From Oscillospiraceae bacterium (GTDB lineage Bacteria; Bacillota; Clostridia; Oscillospirales; Acutalibacteraceae), in contig JAQXMC010000022.1 of the NCBI GenBank assembly GCA_029012445.1, positions 1 to 64,000 on the forward strand: DNA of 64,000 nucleotides, in the 5' to 3' direction. Below, in pieces: positions 44,368 through 52,129 of the stretch (its first letter is position 1; each line of letters starts with the position of its first letter). Below the pieces are notes generated by a model. That model had not been told where the DNA came from, made no database searches, and worked only from the letters and a program-made list of their open reading frames with translations. A program made the translations under genes and the position numbers.

Positions 44368-45475
44368 TTACGCCGCAAACACACCGGCCGACGAAGAAGT
44401 TATCAGGCGCTTCTGCGAAACCGAAAGGGCATATATCGGCAACGCAAATTCATCTCACTGCGCCGGAGCTGCGTCAAAAGAGCTTTTAGCTCAGACGACA
44501 AATTCAATAGCTCGGCTTTTGGGCGTTCTGCCGTCCGGGATAATTTACACATCGGGAGCGAGCGAATCGAACAACACGGCGATAAAAGGGATAGCCGCAG
44601 CGTCAAAGCGAATCGGGAAGCACATCGTTTCAACGCCCCTCGAACATTCGTCGGTCAAAGCCTGCCTTGATTATCTTCGTGACCGAGGCTTTGAGATCGA
44701 CCTTGTCAAAATCGGAAAAGACGGCAGGATAGACTTGAACGACCTATTATCGCTTATCCGGAACGACACTGTTCTTGTTTCTGTCACGGCCGTTGACAGT
44801 GAGCTCGGAGTCATACAGCCAATAAAAGAGATATCTGATATCGTCAGAACCAGGCCGGACTGCCGGCTTCATGTCGACGCAACACAGGCTGTCGGCAAAA
44901 TTCCTTTTTCATTTGACTGCGCAGACGCCGTCAGCTTCGCACCCCACAAATTTTACGGGCTGAACGGCTGCGGAGTGTTATATAAGCGCCGCAGTGTTGA
45001 ACTTGAGCCTCTCGTTCACGGCGGAAGCGGAGCAACACCTTATCGCAGCGGTACACCGCCTCTGGCGCTTATTGCATCTTGCGAAACGGCGTTGAGGCTC
45101 GCCTGTGAAAAATGCGGTGAGAGATTTAAAGTCGTTGAGAAATATAACCGGGAGCTAAGAGAGTTTTTCTCCGGTTATCCTAAAGTTCGGATCAACAGTC
45201 CGGACGGCGCTGTTCCTTATATTCTGAATTTAAGCGTTGACGGCGTTAAGGGCACCGCCTTTCAAAAAAAGCTGAACGAACATGGAATATGCGTTTCGGT
45301 GAAATCGGCCTGCTCGACCGACGGTAAGCCGTCGAGCGCAGTGCTGGCGGTCAGCGGCAGCAGAAAAAGCGCTCTTTCCTCGTGGCGGATAAGTCTCAGC
45401 CACCTGACAACGGAAGACGAACTGAGTGAGTTTAAAGAAGCTTTTGACGCTTGCTATCGGGAAATGACAAAATAA
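44354..45475 (+). CDS. Cysteine desulfurase (NifS/IscS family), probable MnmA sulfur donor
   Basis: This 373-residue class V PLP enzyme transfers sulfur from cysteine. It begins with YLDYAANTPADE and has the PLP His in TPLEHSSV, Asp and Gln in VDATQAVGK, the Lys in SFAPHKFYG and the active-site Cys in SACSTDG. In Bacillus the desulfurase YrvO is encoded next to mnmA and serves it; here the gene overlaps mnmA, but in the reverse order. No Fe-S scaffold gene is adjacent, which also favours a tRNA-dedicated role. Confidence 0.92.
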   Translation: MIYLDYAANTPADEEVIRRFCETERAYIGNANSSHCAGAASKELLAQTTNSIARLLGVLPSGIIYTSGASESNNTAIKGIAAASKRIGKHIVSTPLEHSSVKACLDYLRDRGFEIDLVKIGKDGRIDLNDLLSLIRNDTVLVSVTAVDSELGVIQPIKEISDIVRTRPDCRLHVDATQAVGKIPFSFDCADAVSFAPHKFYGLNGCGVLYKRRSVELEPLVHGGSGATPYRSGTPPLALIASCETALRLACEKCGERFKVVEKYNRELREFFSGYPKVRINSPDGAVPYILNLSVDGVKGTAFQKKLNEHGICVSVKSACSTDGKPSSAVLAVSGSRKSALSSWRISLSHLTTEDELSEFKEAFDACYREMTK

Positions 45476-45489
45476 AACAGGAATAAATC

Positions 45490-45523
45490 CGGGCGGAGCC
45501 GCCTGTTAAGACAGCTCCGCCCG
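45490..45523. terminator. Bidirectional terminator between the desulfurase and der
   Basis: CGGGCGGAG pairs perfectly with CTCCGCCCG, with an inner CTGTTAAGACAG stem in the loop. T-rich sequence follows on the plus strand (ATTATTTTATTTT), and the gene ends converge here. Confidence 0.8.
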
Positions 45524-45529
45524 ATTATT

Positions 45530-46855
45530 TTATTTTCCGTCTCTTTCTCTGATAATAAATCTTGTCGGGGTTCCCTCAAGACCGAAAACCTCTCTGATCT
45601 GATTTTCGAGATATCTCTGATAGCTATAATGGAAAAGCTCTTTTTTGTTGACGAAACAGACAAATGTCGGCGGCCTTGTTGAGGCCTGAGTCATATAATA
45701 GATCTTCAGTCTTCTGCCCTTATCCGTCGGCGGCTGAACTCTCGCCGTTGCCGACGCCAGAACATCGTTGAGCTTGCCTGTTGAAATTCTCATCACATTC
45801 TGCTGATCAACAAAGTTTATCAGCTCAAAAAGGCGGTCTAGCCGCTGACCTGTTTTCGCCGAAATAAATATTATCGGTGCATAAGACATGAAAGAAAAGT
45901 CGTTCATCAGCTTTTTGCGGTAATTATCCATAGTTTTTCCGTCTTTTTCGAGGGCATCCCACTTGTTGACCGCAATTATGCAGGCCTTTCCCATTTCGTG
46001 AGCAATTCCCGCAACCTTGCTGTCCTGCTCGGTGAAGCCGTCGACCGCATCTATCATTATAACGCAGACATTCGCTCTTTCGACTGCCATTTTTGCTCTT
46101 ATAACGCTGTATTTTTCAATCTGATCTTCGACCTTGCTTTTGCGGCGCAGTCCGGCCGTATCAATAAACATGAAGTCGCCGAATTTGTTTGAAATATAGG
46201 TGTCTGTTGCGTCTCTGGTCGTTCCCGCAATATCGGAAACTATCGCTCTGTCCTCACCCGAAACGGCGTTGATCAAAGAGGATTTTCCGACATTGGGCTT
46301 TCCGATAACGGCGACCTTTATGATTCCGTCGTTCTCATCTTCATCTTCCTCCGGCTTCGGCAGGTATTTTATGACCTCGTCGAGCAGATCGCCCGTTCCG
46401 TGGCCGTGAATAGAAGACACCTGAATCGGATCACCCAGACCGAGATTGTAAAATTCATAGAATTCAAGCGGAGGCTCGCCTATGCTGTCGCATTTATTGA
46501 CGCAAAGCACAATCGGCTTTCCGCTTTTCTGAAGCATGGCGGCGACTTCTTCATCAGTCGCAACAACGCCCGAACGCATATCGGTGACAAAAATTATAAC
46601 ATCGGCGCTCTCGATAGCCAGCTGCGCCTGTCTTCTCATCTGAGCAAGTATTATATCGTTTGATTTCGGCTCAATTCCGCCGGTGTCAATCAAAAGGAAA
46701 TTATATCCAAGCCACTCGCAGTCGCCGTATATTCTGTCTCTCGTGACGCCCGGAGTATCGTCCACAATAGCTTTTCTCTGACCTGTCAGCTTGTTGAAAA
46801 GCGTGGATTTTCCGACATTCGGTCTTCCGACGATAGCAACTATCGGTCTTGCCAT
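45530..46855 (-). CDS. der: Ribosome biogenesis GTPase Der (EngA)
   Basis: This 441-residue protein has two tandem GTPase domains, each with a G1 motif (GRPNVGKSTLF and GKPNVGKSSLI), G3 (DTGG, DTAG) and G4 (NKCD, NKWD), followed by a KH-like C-terminal domain. It is needed for 50S subunit assembly. It is 12 bases downstream of a DUF512 radical SAM gene, a common clostridial pair. Confidence 0.97.
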   Translation of the reverse strand: MARPIVAIVGRPNVGKSTLFNKLTGQRKAIVDDTPGVTRDRIYGDCEWLGYNFLLIDTGGIEPKSNDIILAQMRRQAQLAIESADVIIFVTDMRSGVVATDEEVAAMLQKSGKPIVLCVNKCDSIGEPPLEFYEFYNLGLGDPIQVSSIHGHGTGDLLDEVIKYLPKPEEDEDENDGIIKVAVIGKPNVGKSSLINAVSGEDRAIVSDIAGTTRDATDTYISNKFGDFMFIDTAGLRRKSKVEDQIEKYSVIRAKMAVERANVCVIMIDAVDGFTEQDSKVAGIAHEMGKACIIAVNKWDALEKDGKTMDNYRKKLMNDFSFMSYAPIIFISAKTGQRLDRLFELINFVDQQNVMRISTGKLNDVLASATARVQPPTDKGRRLKIYYMTQASTRPPTFVCFVNKKELFHYSYQRYLENQIREVFGLEGTPTRFIIRERDGK

Positions 46856-46867
46856 ATACTGTCCCCC

Positions 46868-48181
46868 TTATCTTCCTAACATTTTATCAAGCAGCTCATA
46901 GCCGTCAACATCGCAGACGGTCATTTTAACGCCAAGCTTGCTTTGTACCTCGTCGAGCGTCATGCTGTCAAGGAACATATCTCTTTCATGCCGCAGCATG
47001 ACCGACGGAATCAGCAGTTCCTCGCCGAGATTGGTGCCTTTCAGCTGTTTCACAAGATCCTGACCGACTATGAGGCCGGCGACGGTTATATTTTCTCCGA
47101 AAAATTCATTTTTTATCTCACGGACATCTATGTGAAGTCCGCTGAATTTTTTCTCGGCCGCCCGCGAAAGCTCTGTCAGCAGCGGGTACGCGGCAACTCC
47201 CGTGGCAAGGCTGATTCGCCTTTCGCCGCCGAGACTCAGCTCGCCGCTGTCGCCCTCAAGCGCTGAATAAAATTCGGATCTGAGACTTGCCCACAAGCCT
47301 ACGCCGTTTTCTATCTGAGGAAAATCCTCATAATATGAAGCCTCAGGAATTTTTCTTTCTGCCTTGAGATAAAACTCGTCGGCGGCAAAAGCCAGACGCG
47401 TTTTGTGAAAATACTGAAAATGATCGGCGAAGCACTCGATTATATCTATAACCTCTCCCGCCGTTTGTTTGTTATAAAGCTCAAGCTTGCAAAGCCCCTC
47501 GCGGTGCTTGGTCAGCCCGACGGGAACGGCCGCTATGCTCTGCACCTGAGGATAAAGCTTGCCGAGCTGCTCGAGCGAATATTCAAGCTCTTTGCCGTCG
47601 TTTATTCCCGGGCAGAGAACGAGCTGCGTGTTCATTTTTATCCCGGCTTCGGCGAGTCTGTATATTATATCAAGGCTCTTCCCCGCGTTGGGATTTTTCA
47701 TCATCTCGACTCTGAGCTTCGGGTTCATCGTGTGAACCGAAATGTTGACGGGACTTATATGCATCTCTATTATTCTGTCAACATCATGCTCTGTCAGATT
47801 GGTCAGCGTTATATAATTGCCGAAAAGAAAAGAAAGCCTTGAATCGTCATCCTTGAAATAGAGGCTGTCTCGCATTCCGCGCGGAAGCTGATCTATAAAG
47901 CAGAAAATGCATTTATTTTTGCAGTGATGCTGGCTGTCCATCAGATATGTCTCAAAGTTAAGACCGATATCGTCATCAGCGTTTTTTCTTATTATGATAT
48001 AGCGTCTCTTTCCGCTGTCATCGAGCATCTGAAGCGCAAGCGTGCTTTCTTTCAGATAAAACTGATAGTCGAGCACATCGTTGATCTCATGGACGTTTAT
48101 CTTTTCAAGAATCCAGCCCGCCTCTATTCTGTGGCGCTGCGCTATTGAGTTCTTATCGACCGATTTTATCCTGACAGACAT
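46868..48181 (-). CDS. DUF512 radical SAM protein with N-terminal PDZ-like domain
   Basis: This 437-residue protein starts with a PDZ-like segment (residues 1-60, IEAGWILEKINVHEINDV) followed by a radical SAM cluster motif CKNKCIFCFIDQLP near residue 88 and the C-terminal DUF512 region. The reaction is unknown. The family is conserved in Clostridia beside der, so a link to ribosome or tRNA maturation is plausible but unproven. Confidence 0.93.
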   Translation of the reverse strand: MSVRIKSVDKNSIAQRHRIEAGWILEKINVHEINDVLDYQFYLKESTLALQMLDDSGKRRYIIIRKNADDDIGLNFETYLMDSQHHCKNKCIFCFIDQLPRGMRDSLYFKDDDSRLSFLFGNYITLTNLTEHDVDRIIEMHISPVNISVHTMNPKLRVEMMKNPNAGKSLDIIYRLAEAGIKMNTQLVLCPGINDGKELEYSLEQLGKLYPQVQSIAAVPVGLTKHREGLCKLELYNKQTAGEVIDIIECFADHFQYFHKTRLAFAADEFYLKAERKIPEASYYEDFPQIENGVGLWASLRSEFYSALEGDSGELSLGGERRISLATGVAAYPLLTELSRAAEKKFSGLHIDVREIKNEFFGENITVAGLIVGQDLVKQLKGTNLGEELLIPSVMLRHERDMFLDSMTLDEVQSKLGVKMTVCDVDGYELLDKMLGR

Positions 48182-48203
48182 TTATTTCCCTCCGCAAATC
48201 AAA

Positions 48204-48233
48204 GAGGCAGAGATATTTAAACATCTCCGCCTC
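48204..48233 (-). terminator. Terminator after rpmF
   Basis: An 11-bp stem (GAGGCAGAGAT/ATCTCCGCCTC, one A.C mismatch) with an 8-base loop, followed on the minus strand by CTTTGATTT. A second weaker hairpin (CTGACGG/CCGTCAG) lies at 48258-48291. Confidence 0.75.
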
Positions 48234-48236
48234 TTC

Positions 48237-48317
48237 GCCGTTCTCAAAGACTTAAAACTGACGGACATAAGCAAACGCTTTGCACCGTCAGCCTGATTTG
48301 CCGTTCACAAAGACTTA
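48237..48317. repeat. Short direct repeat flanking a hairpin behind rpmF
   Basis: The 18-base sequences at 48237-48254 and 48300-48317 (GCCGTTCTCAAAGACTTA and GCCGTTCACAAAGACTTA) are identical at 17 positions. The second overlaps the rpmF stop codon. The layout suggests a small local duplication. Confidence 0.6.
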
Positions 48318-48503
48318 TTCAGCGTCATCCTTAACGACAACCTGCTTGCCCTTGTAGTAACCGCAGCTACCGCATACCTTGTGAGGTACGGTATATTCGT
48401 TACAGTTGGGGCACTTAACAAGGGTGGGAGCGGAAAGCTTCCAAACGTTTGAACGCCTCTTATCCCTTCTTGCCTTTGAAACTCTTCTCTTTGGTACTGC
48501 CAT
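48315..48503 (-). CDS. rpmF: 50S ribosomal protein L32
   Basis: This 62-residue ribosomal protein has the [18 protein letters not shown] start and two CxxC pairs (CPNC and CGSC) that form the zinc-ribbon. AAGGAGG precedes the ATG. It follows a DUF177 gene, the classic DUF177-rpmF pair of bacteria. Confidence 0.97.
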   Translation of the reverse strand: MAVPKRRVSKARRDKRRSNVWKLSAPTLVKCPNCNEYTVPHKVCGSCGYYKGKQVVVKDDAE

Positions 48504-48538
48504 GTCAGCACCTCCTTATACAAAATATCAAAAATTAC

Positions 48539-49039
48539 TCAGGTGTCGCTCTGCAGAAGGTCCTGCAAAGCCTGTAAACGGGGATCGACATCTTTTTTGC
48601 AGCCGCACGGTCCCTCGTTGAGGTTCTTGCCGCACTTCGGGCAAATTCCCTTGCAATCCTCTTTGCACAAAATCTTCATCGGCAGCGAGAGGTATATATC
48701 CTCCAAAACGAGCTGCTCTATATCCAGCTTCATGTCCTCAACCAGAATGAAATCATCGTTGTCTTCATCATTCAGCTCAGAGACGAGAATATGCTCAACG
48801 GGAACGGTCATGTCTCTTGAAAAGCTCGCAGCGCACCTGTCGCATACGCCGTCGAAACGGAAAGACGCTTCAGCGCGCAGATAAACAATATCGGTTTCGT
48901 TCTTTATCGAACCGCGAAGGTGAACGGGAGTTGCGAATGGATACACTCCGTCGTAATCAGCGCCCGAAAAGTCAAAGTCGAAATCAGTTCTGATCTCGTC
49001 TGCACCGTTATTGAATATGTTCTCAAGATTTATAAACAT
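48539..49039 (-). CDS. DUF177 (YceD) family protein
   Basis: This 166-residue protein belongs to DUF177, implicated in 23S rRNA accumulation and almost always next to rpmF. It has four Cys pairs, including CDRC near residue 70, and a C-terminal CKEDCKGICPKCGKNL segment that probably binds zinc. The start is the ATG after GAGGTG; the longest frame adds six residues. Confidence 0.92.
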   Translation of the reverse strand: MFINLENIFNNGADEIRTDFDFDFSGADYDGVYPFATPVHLRGSIKNETDIVYLRAEASFRFDGVCDRCAASFSRDMTVPVEHILVSELNDEDNDDFILVEDMKLDIEQLVLEDIYLSLPMKILCKEDCKGICPKCGKNLNEGPCGCKKDVDPRLQALQDLLQSDT

Positions 49040-49060
49040 AACACACCTCATACTCAAGAT

Positions 49061-49089
49061 ATTATATAGATGTAAGGTGCTTTTGTCAA
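49061..49089 (-). promoter_or_regulatory. Sigma-A promoter of DUF177-rpmF
   Basis: On the minus strand perfect TTGACA (49084-49089) and perfect TATAAT (49061-49066) are 17 bases apart, 22 bases before the start codon. Confidence 0.92.
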
Positions 49090-49120
49090 TATCAATAATT
49101 AAAATTTCTCAATTTTTCTG

Positions 49121-49894
49121 TCAAATCTCAACCGGAACTCGCTCCGTCGGTATAATAAACTCGATTTCAGGGTGAGTCTGTCTCATTATGTCTCTGAATT
49201 TTTCAACGCACACTCTTTTGGTGAGTGGCGGAAACGCATCGTCAAAATGATCGACAAACACTCTTTTCGGGTGAATGCTTTCAATAAACGGCTTCGTCAG
49301 CTCCGGAATAGAAAGGTTTCCGCCGTTGGCAAGAATGAACATATCGCAGTCCTCGGGATATTTCACCCCGTCAACAGTTCCGAACGAGCCTGAAAGAAGG
49401 ATACTCTTGCCGCCGTTTTCTATCTTATACATAACGATCTCATGATGCTCGGGCATATGAAGATGATGATAAAACAGATTCAGAGTCATCGGAAGCTCCA
49501 GAGCGCATCTGCCGAACACGGAAAGCACATAGCCCGAGTCGAATTTAATATGCTTGCTTTGATATGCGGTGACTTTGAAATCGCCTATCTCAACGGTGTC
49601 GCCCGGCTTGATAACGCTTATTCTTTCTCTCGGCACTTTATTTTTCATCAGTGTTTCGGCCGGCGTCTTTGTGCAGTAGACAGTAACATTTCTGTCTATT
49701 CTTGTCAGCTGCGGAACATCAAAAAGATGATCGTAATGTCCGTGTGTGATAAAAACTGCGTCAGCACCCGCAAAGCCCTCAATGGGCGTGCTGTATTTCA
49801 GCTTTTTGTTTCTTCTGACGAACGGATCGAAAAGCAATTTGTTTTTTCCGTCGTCAATGCCTATTGTGGCAGTTCCGTACCATGTTACCCTCAT
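49121..49894 (-). CDS. Metallo-beta-lactamase-fold hydrolase (UPF0173/UlaG-like)
   Basis: This 257-residue protein has the motif FITHGHYDHLFD near residue 50, a Lys-His in QSKHIKFDSGY and a late DHFDD aspartate/histidine cluster. It is closest in layout to UlaG-like or L-ascorbate-phosphate lactonase-like hydrolases, but the substrate is unknown. The start is set at the ATG after GGGGAGG; the longer frame adds 22 residues. It is monocistronic. Confidence 0.85.
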   Translation of the reverse strand: MRVTWYGTATIGIDDGKNKLLFDPFVRRNKKLKYSTPIEGFAGADAVFITHGHYDHLFDVPQLTRIDRNVTVYCTKTPAETLMKNKVPRERISVIKPGDTVEIGDFKVTAYQSKHIKFDSGYVLSVFGRCALELPMTLNLFYHHLHMPEHHEIVMYKIENGGKSILLSGSFGTVDGVKYPEDCDMFILANGGNLSIPELTKPFIESIHPKRVFVDHFDDAFPPLTKRVCVEKFRDIMRQTHPEIEFIIPTERVPVEI

Positions 49895-49931
49895 ATTATA
49901 TCCTCCCCATGCCGAAAAAACGGTATAGAAA

Positions 49932-49960
49932 ATGATATCACACTCATGAGCGAAAAACAA
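49932..49960 (-). promoter_or_regulatory. Sigma-A promoter of the metallo-beta-lactamase gene
   Basis: On the minus strand TTGTTT (49955-49960) and TATCAT (49932-49937) with a 17-base spacer, 37 bases before the start codon. Confidence 0.65.
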
Positions 49961-50031
49961 CTTGTGTATAATTTTGTTACGCTATGTTTACGCTTAGTTA
50001 AATGTGTTCATTTTTTGTTAAATAATGGCTT

Positions 50032-50061
50032 CCCCGCAGGGCAGCTTTCGCTCCTGCGGGG
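50032..50061 (-). terminator. Terminator after the acetyltransferase pair
   Basis: CCCCGCAGG and CCTGCGGGG form a perfect 9-bp stem around a 12-base loop, 12 bases past the last stop codon. Confidence 0.75.
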
Positions 50062-50073
50062 ACTTTATATCTG

Positions 50074-50598
50074 TTATTGCTGCAATGATTTTTTCCACCA
50101 CAAATTTTCTTCGCGCTTATAAACAGAAAATCCGCATCGCTTTAAAACATTGTGGGACGGAATGTTTTCCGGCTCGGTCTGAGCAATGACCGCACTGATA
50201 TCGCCGCGTTTTTCCGCCCAGCCGCACATGAACCGCACCGTTTCTGTCATATATCCGTTATGCTCGAACTGTTCACCGAGACCGTAGCCTATCTCGACCT
50301 CACCGAGCTTATCCGGCGGGCGCTTAAAATCCGCAGATCCGACGACCGTGTTATCGGATTTTCTGACAATCAGCCAGAAGCTGTGCCAGATATAGTTATC
50401 GGGATCGCCTGACGCGACAGCGGCCTGCCCTTCAATTATCTGTTTAAAAACTCCCTCGACAGGATCCGCCTGATATGAAACGCCGAGTTCTTTTTCAAGT
50501 GCGGGAAGATCTTCGGCAAGCATTGAAAGCTGCCTCGGATCAAGCACTATAAGTTTTAATCTTTCCGTCTCGAAAATTATCTGATCATTATCGTTCAT
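50074..50598 (-). CDS. GNAT-family N-acetyltransferase (RimJ/RimL-like)
   Basis: This 174-residue protein has the GNAT fold: an N-terminal FETERLKLIVLD strand, the acetyl-CoA-binding region around GEVEIGYGLGEQFEHNGYMTE and the C-terminal NIPSHNVLKRCGF motif. It would acetylate an amine; the target is unknown. Its start overlaps the end of the GNAT-AlkD gene by 11 bases. Confidence 0.87.
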   Translation of the reverse strand: MNDNDQIIFETERLKLIVLDPRQLSMLAEDLPALEKELGVSYQADPVEGVFKQIIEGQAAVASGDPDNYIWHSFWLIVRKSDNTVVGSADFKRPPDKLGEVEIGYGLGEQFEHNGYMTETVRFMCGWAEKRGDISAVIAQTEPENIPSHNVLKRCGFSVYKREENLWWKKSLQQ

Positions 50599-51820
50599 TT
50601 TTTGTCTCCTTGATTTTCAGCGTTTTCAGATATTCTTTTGTTTCTTTCGGTATTCTGTTGCTTTCAACGGCTTTCTGTATTGTTTTATTATGCACCCATG
50701 GCGAAAGGCGCTTTTCAAGCAGGAACGGCAGCGCAGCCTCGTATTGCTTTGCAAGAGCCGTTGCGAAAAACCAGGCGATCATCATGTTTATGTAGTATTC
50801 GTCGCTTCTGACAGCCGAGACCAAGCTCAGATATTCCGGTCGGAATTCGACGCCGAGAAAATGCTTCATTAGCATCTCTATTCCGAAGCGTACGGAATAT
50901 GTTCCGCCGCCTGAAATCCAGAGCTTTATATTTTCTATAAGCCTGTCTTTGTTTTTTTCAAACGCCCGTGGGCTCATGAGGTCGCAGGTGGACCAGTTAT
51001 CGACATAGGGCAGAAATCTGTCAAGCTCCCGTATGCATTTGTCATAATCCTTTTCCGTTTCGATCAGAAAGCCGTGGAGATTGTTTTCTTCGTAGTATCT
51101 GTGCGGCAGGCTTTCAAGCAGCAGCTTTGCGTTTTCCGTTCCTGCGAGCTTTTTCGCATAGGCTCTGAGAGCCGGCGTTCTGACGCCGATAACAGTCTCT
51201 TTTCTTATATTAGGCGTCAGCTTTGATGAAAATTCCCTGTAACTCTCGTCCTGCATTTCAAACAGGTCTTTTCTTATGCTGTTAAGAGCGTTCCACCGCT
51301 GATAGGATAAACTGAATATATGCAAGGTTCTGTATTCGTTCATAGGCTTACAGAAATAATTCTCATCCGTTCGGCTGTAAACGAAATCGCACTTTTCCTG
51401 CGTTCTTTTCGACTTGAGGTTTCCGTCGAAATATCCGCACCACAGCTTTTTCATTCCGAGCGCTTCAAAGCAGTGCCTTTCTGTTTCTCTCACCGCCTCG
51501 GGCATAAGTCCCCTGCCCCAATAAGGCTTTCCGAGCCAGAAGCCGAGCTCTGCTTCGTCTTTATCAAGCTCAAGGTTTGAGTCAGACCCGGTCATTATGC
51601 CGATATCGCCGATGACCTCGCCTGTTTCTTTCAGAACGATAGCATAAGTCTGCGGAACAGACAGCACATTTCTGATAACCTCCAGACTTTCCTCAACGCT
51701 TTTATGCGCCGGCCAGCCCGTTATCGGCCCGACATCGGGGTCACTTGCGTATTTATAAAGTGCTTCGGCGTCCTCCTCGCACCACGGGCGAAGCCGGAGC
51801 CGTTCGGTTTCAAGCTGCAT
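50588..51820 (-). CDS. Fusion of GNAT acetyltransferase and AlkD-like DNA alkylation repair domain
   Basis: This 410-residue protein has two domains in one uninterrupted frame. Residues 1-175 form a GNAT domain (LETERLRLRPW, ELGFWLGKPYWGRGLMPEA). Residues 180-410 match the HEAT-repeat AlkD DNA glycosylase family: VRTPALRAYAKKLAG, VDNWSTCDLMSPRAF and the C-terminal SPWVHNKTIQKAVES. AlkD removes cationic alkylated bases. The ATG at 51820 follows AAAGGGAG. It is translationally coupled to a second GNAT. Confidence 0.85.
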   Translation of the reverse strand: MQLETERLRLRPWCEEDAEALYKYASDPDVGPITGWPAHKSVEESLEVIRNVLSVPQTYAIVLKETGEVIGDIGIMTGSDSNLELDKDEAELGFWLGKPYWGRGLMPEAVRETERHCFEALGMKKLWCGYFDGNLKSKRTQEKCDFVYSRTDENYFCKPMNEYRTLHIFSLSYQRWNALNSIRKDLFEMQDESYREFSSKLTPNIRKETVIGVRTPALRAYAKKLAGTENAKLLLESLPHRYYEENNLHGFLIETEKDYDKCIRELDRFLPYVDNWSTCDLMSPRAFEKNKDRLIENIKLWISGGGTYSVRFGIEMLMKHFLGVEFRPEYLSLVSAVRSDEYYINMMIAWFFATALAKQYEAALPFLLEKRLSPWVHNKTIQKAVESNRIPKETKEYLKTLKIKETKNER

Positions 51821-51883
51821 TTTTATTTCTCCCTTTCTCGAGCGCCTGTTTTTCGGTACGCGGCAGTTTTCTTCATAAGGCAG

Positions 51884-51912
51884 ATTATAGCTTCCTGAGC
51901 CTGTTTTGTCAA
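51884..51912 (-). promoter_or_regulatory. Sigma-A promoter of the GNAT-AlkD operon
   Basis: On the minus strand perfect TTGACA (51907-51912) and perfect TATAAT (51884-51889) are 17 bases apart, about 64 bases before the start codon. Confidence 0.9.
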
Positions 51913-52028
51913 CGAAACGCCTCAAATCAATTTCATCTCAAGGCGGAATACGGCGGAAAATAAGCGTTTTCACTCTGTTGCAAAATATTAAGAACTTATT
52001 GTAAGAATGAAAAAATATATGTTAATAC

Positions 52029-52057
52029 TTGCTTTTTCCGGCTAAATAGTATAGAAT
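52029..52057 (+). promoter_or_regulatory. Probable promoter of the foldase gene
   Basis: TTGCTT (52029-52034) and TAGAAT (52052-52057) with a 17-base spacer, ahead of a roughly 70-base leader containing a 6-bp hairpin. Confidence 0.5.
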
Positions 52058-52129
52058 TTAGAAGTATCTGTTTCACGGCTGTTCGACGCCGTGATAAAAA
52101 TAAATTACGAAAAGGATGAAATAAGAGAA

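Larger units (their letters stand above)
51821..52129. other. Divergent control region between the GNAT-AlkD gene and the foldase gene
   Basis: This 309-base gap holds the GNAT-AlkD promoter on the minus strand (51884-51912), the foldase promoter on the plus strand (52029-52057), and a small leader hairpin CACGGC/GCCGTG near 52074-52093. No gene is seen. Confidence 0.65.
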
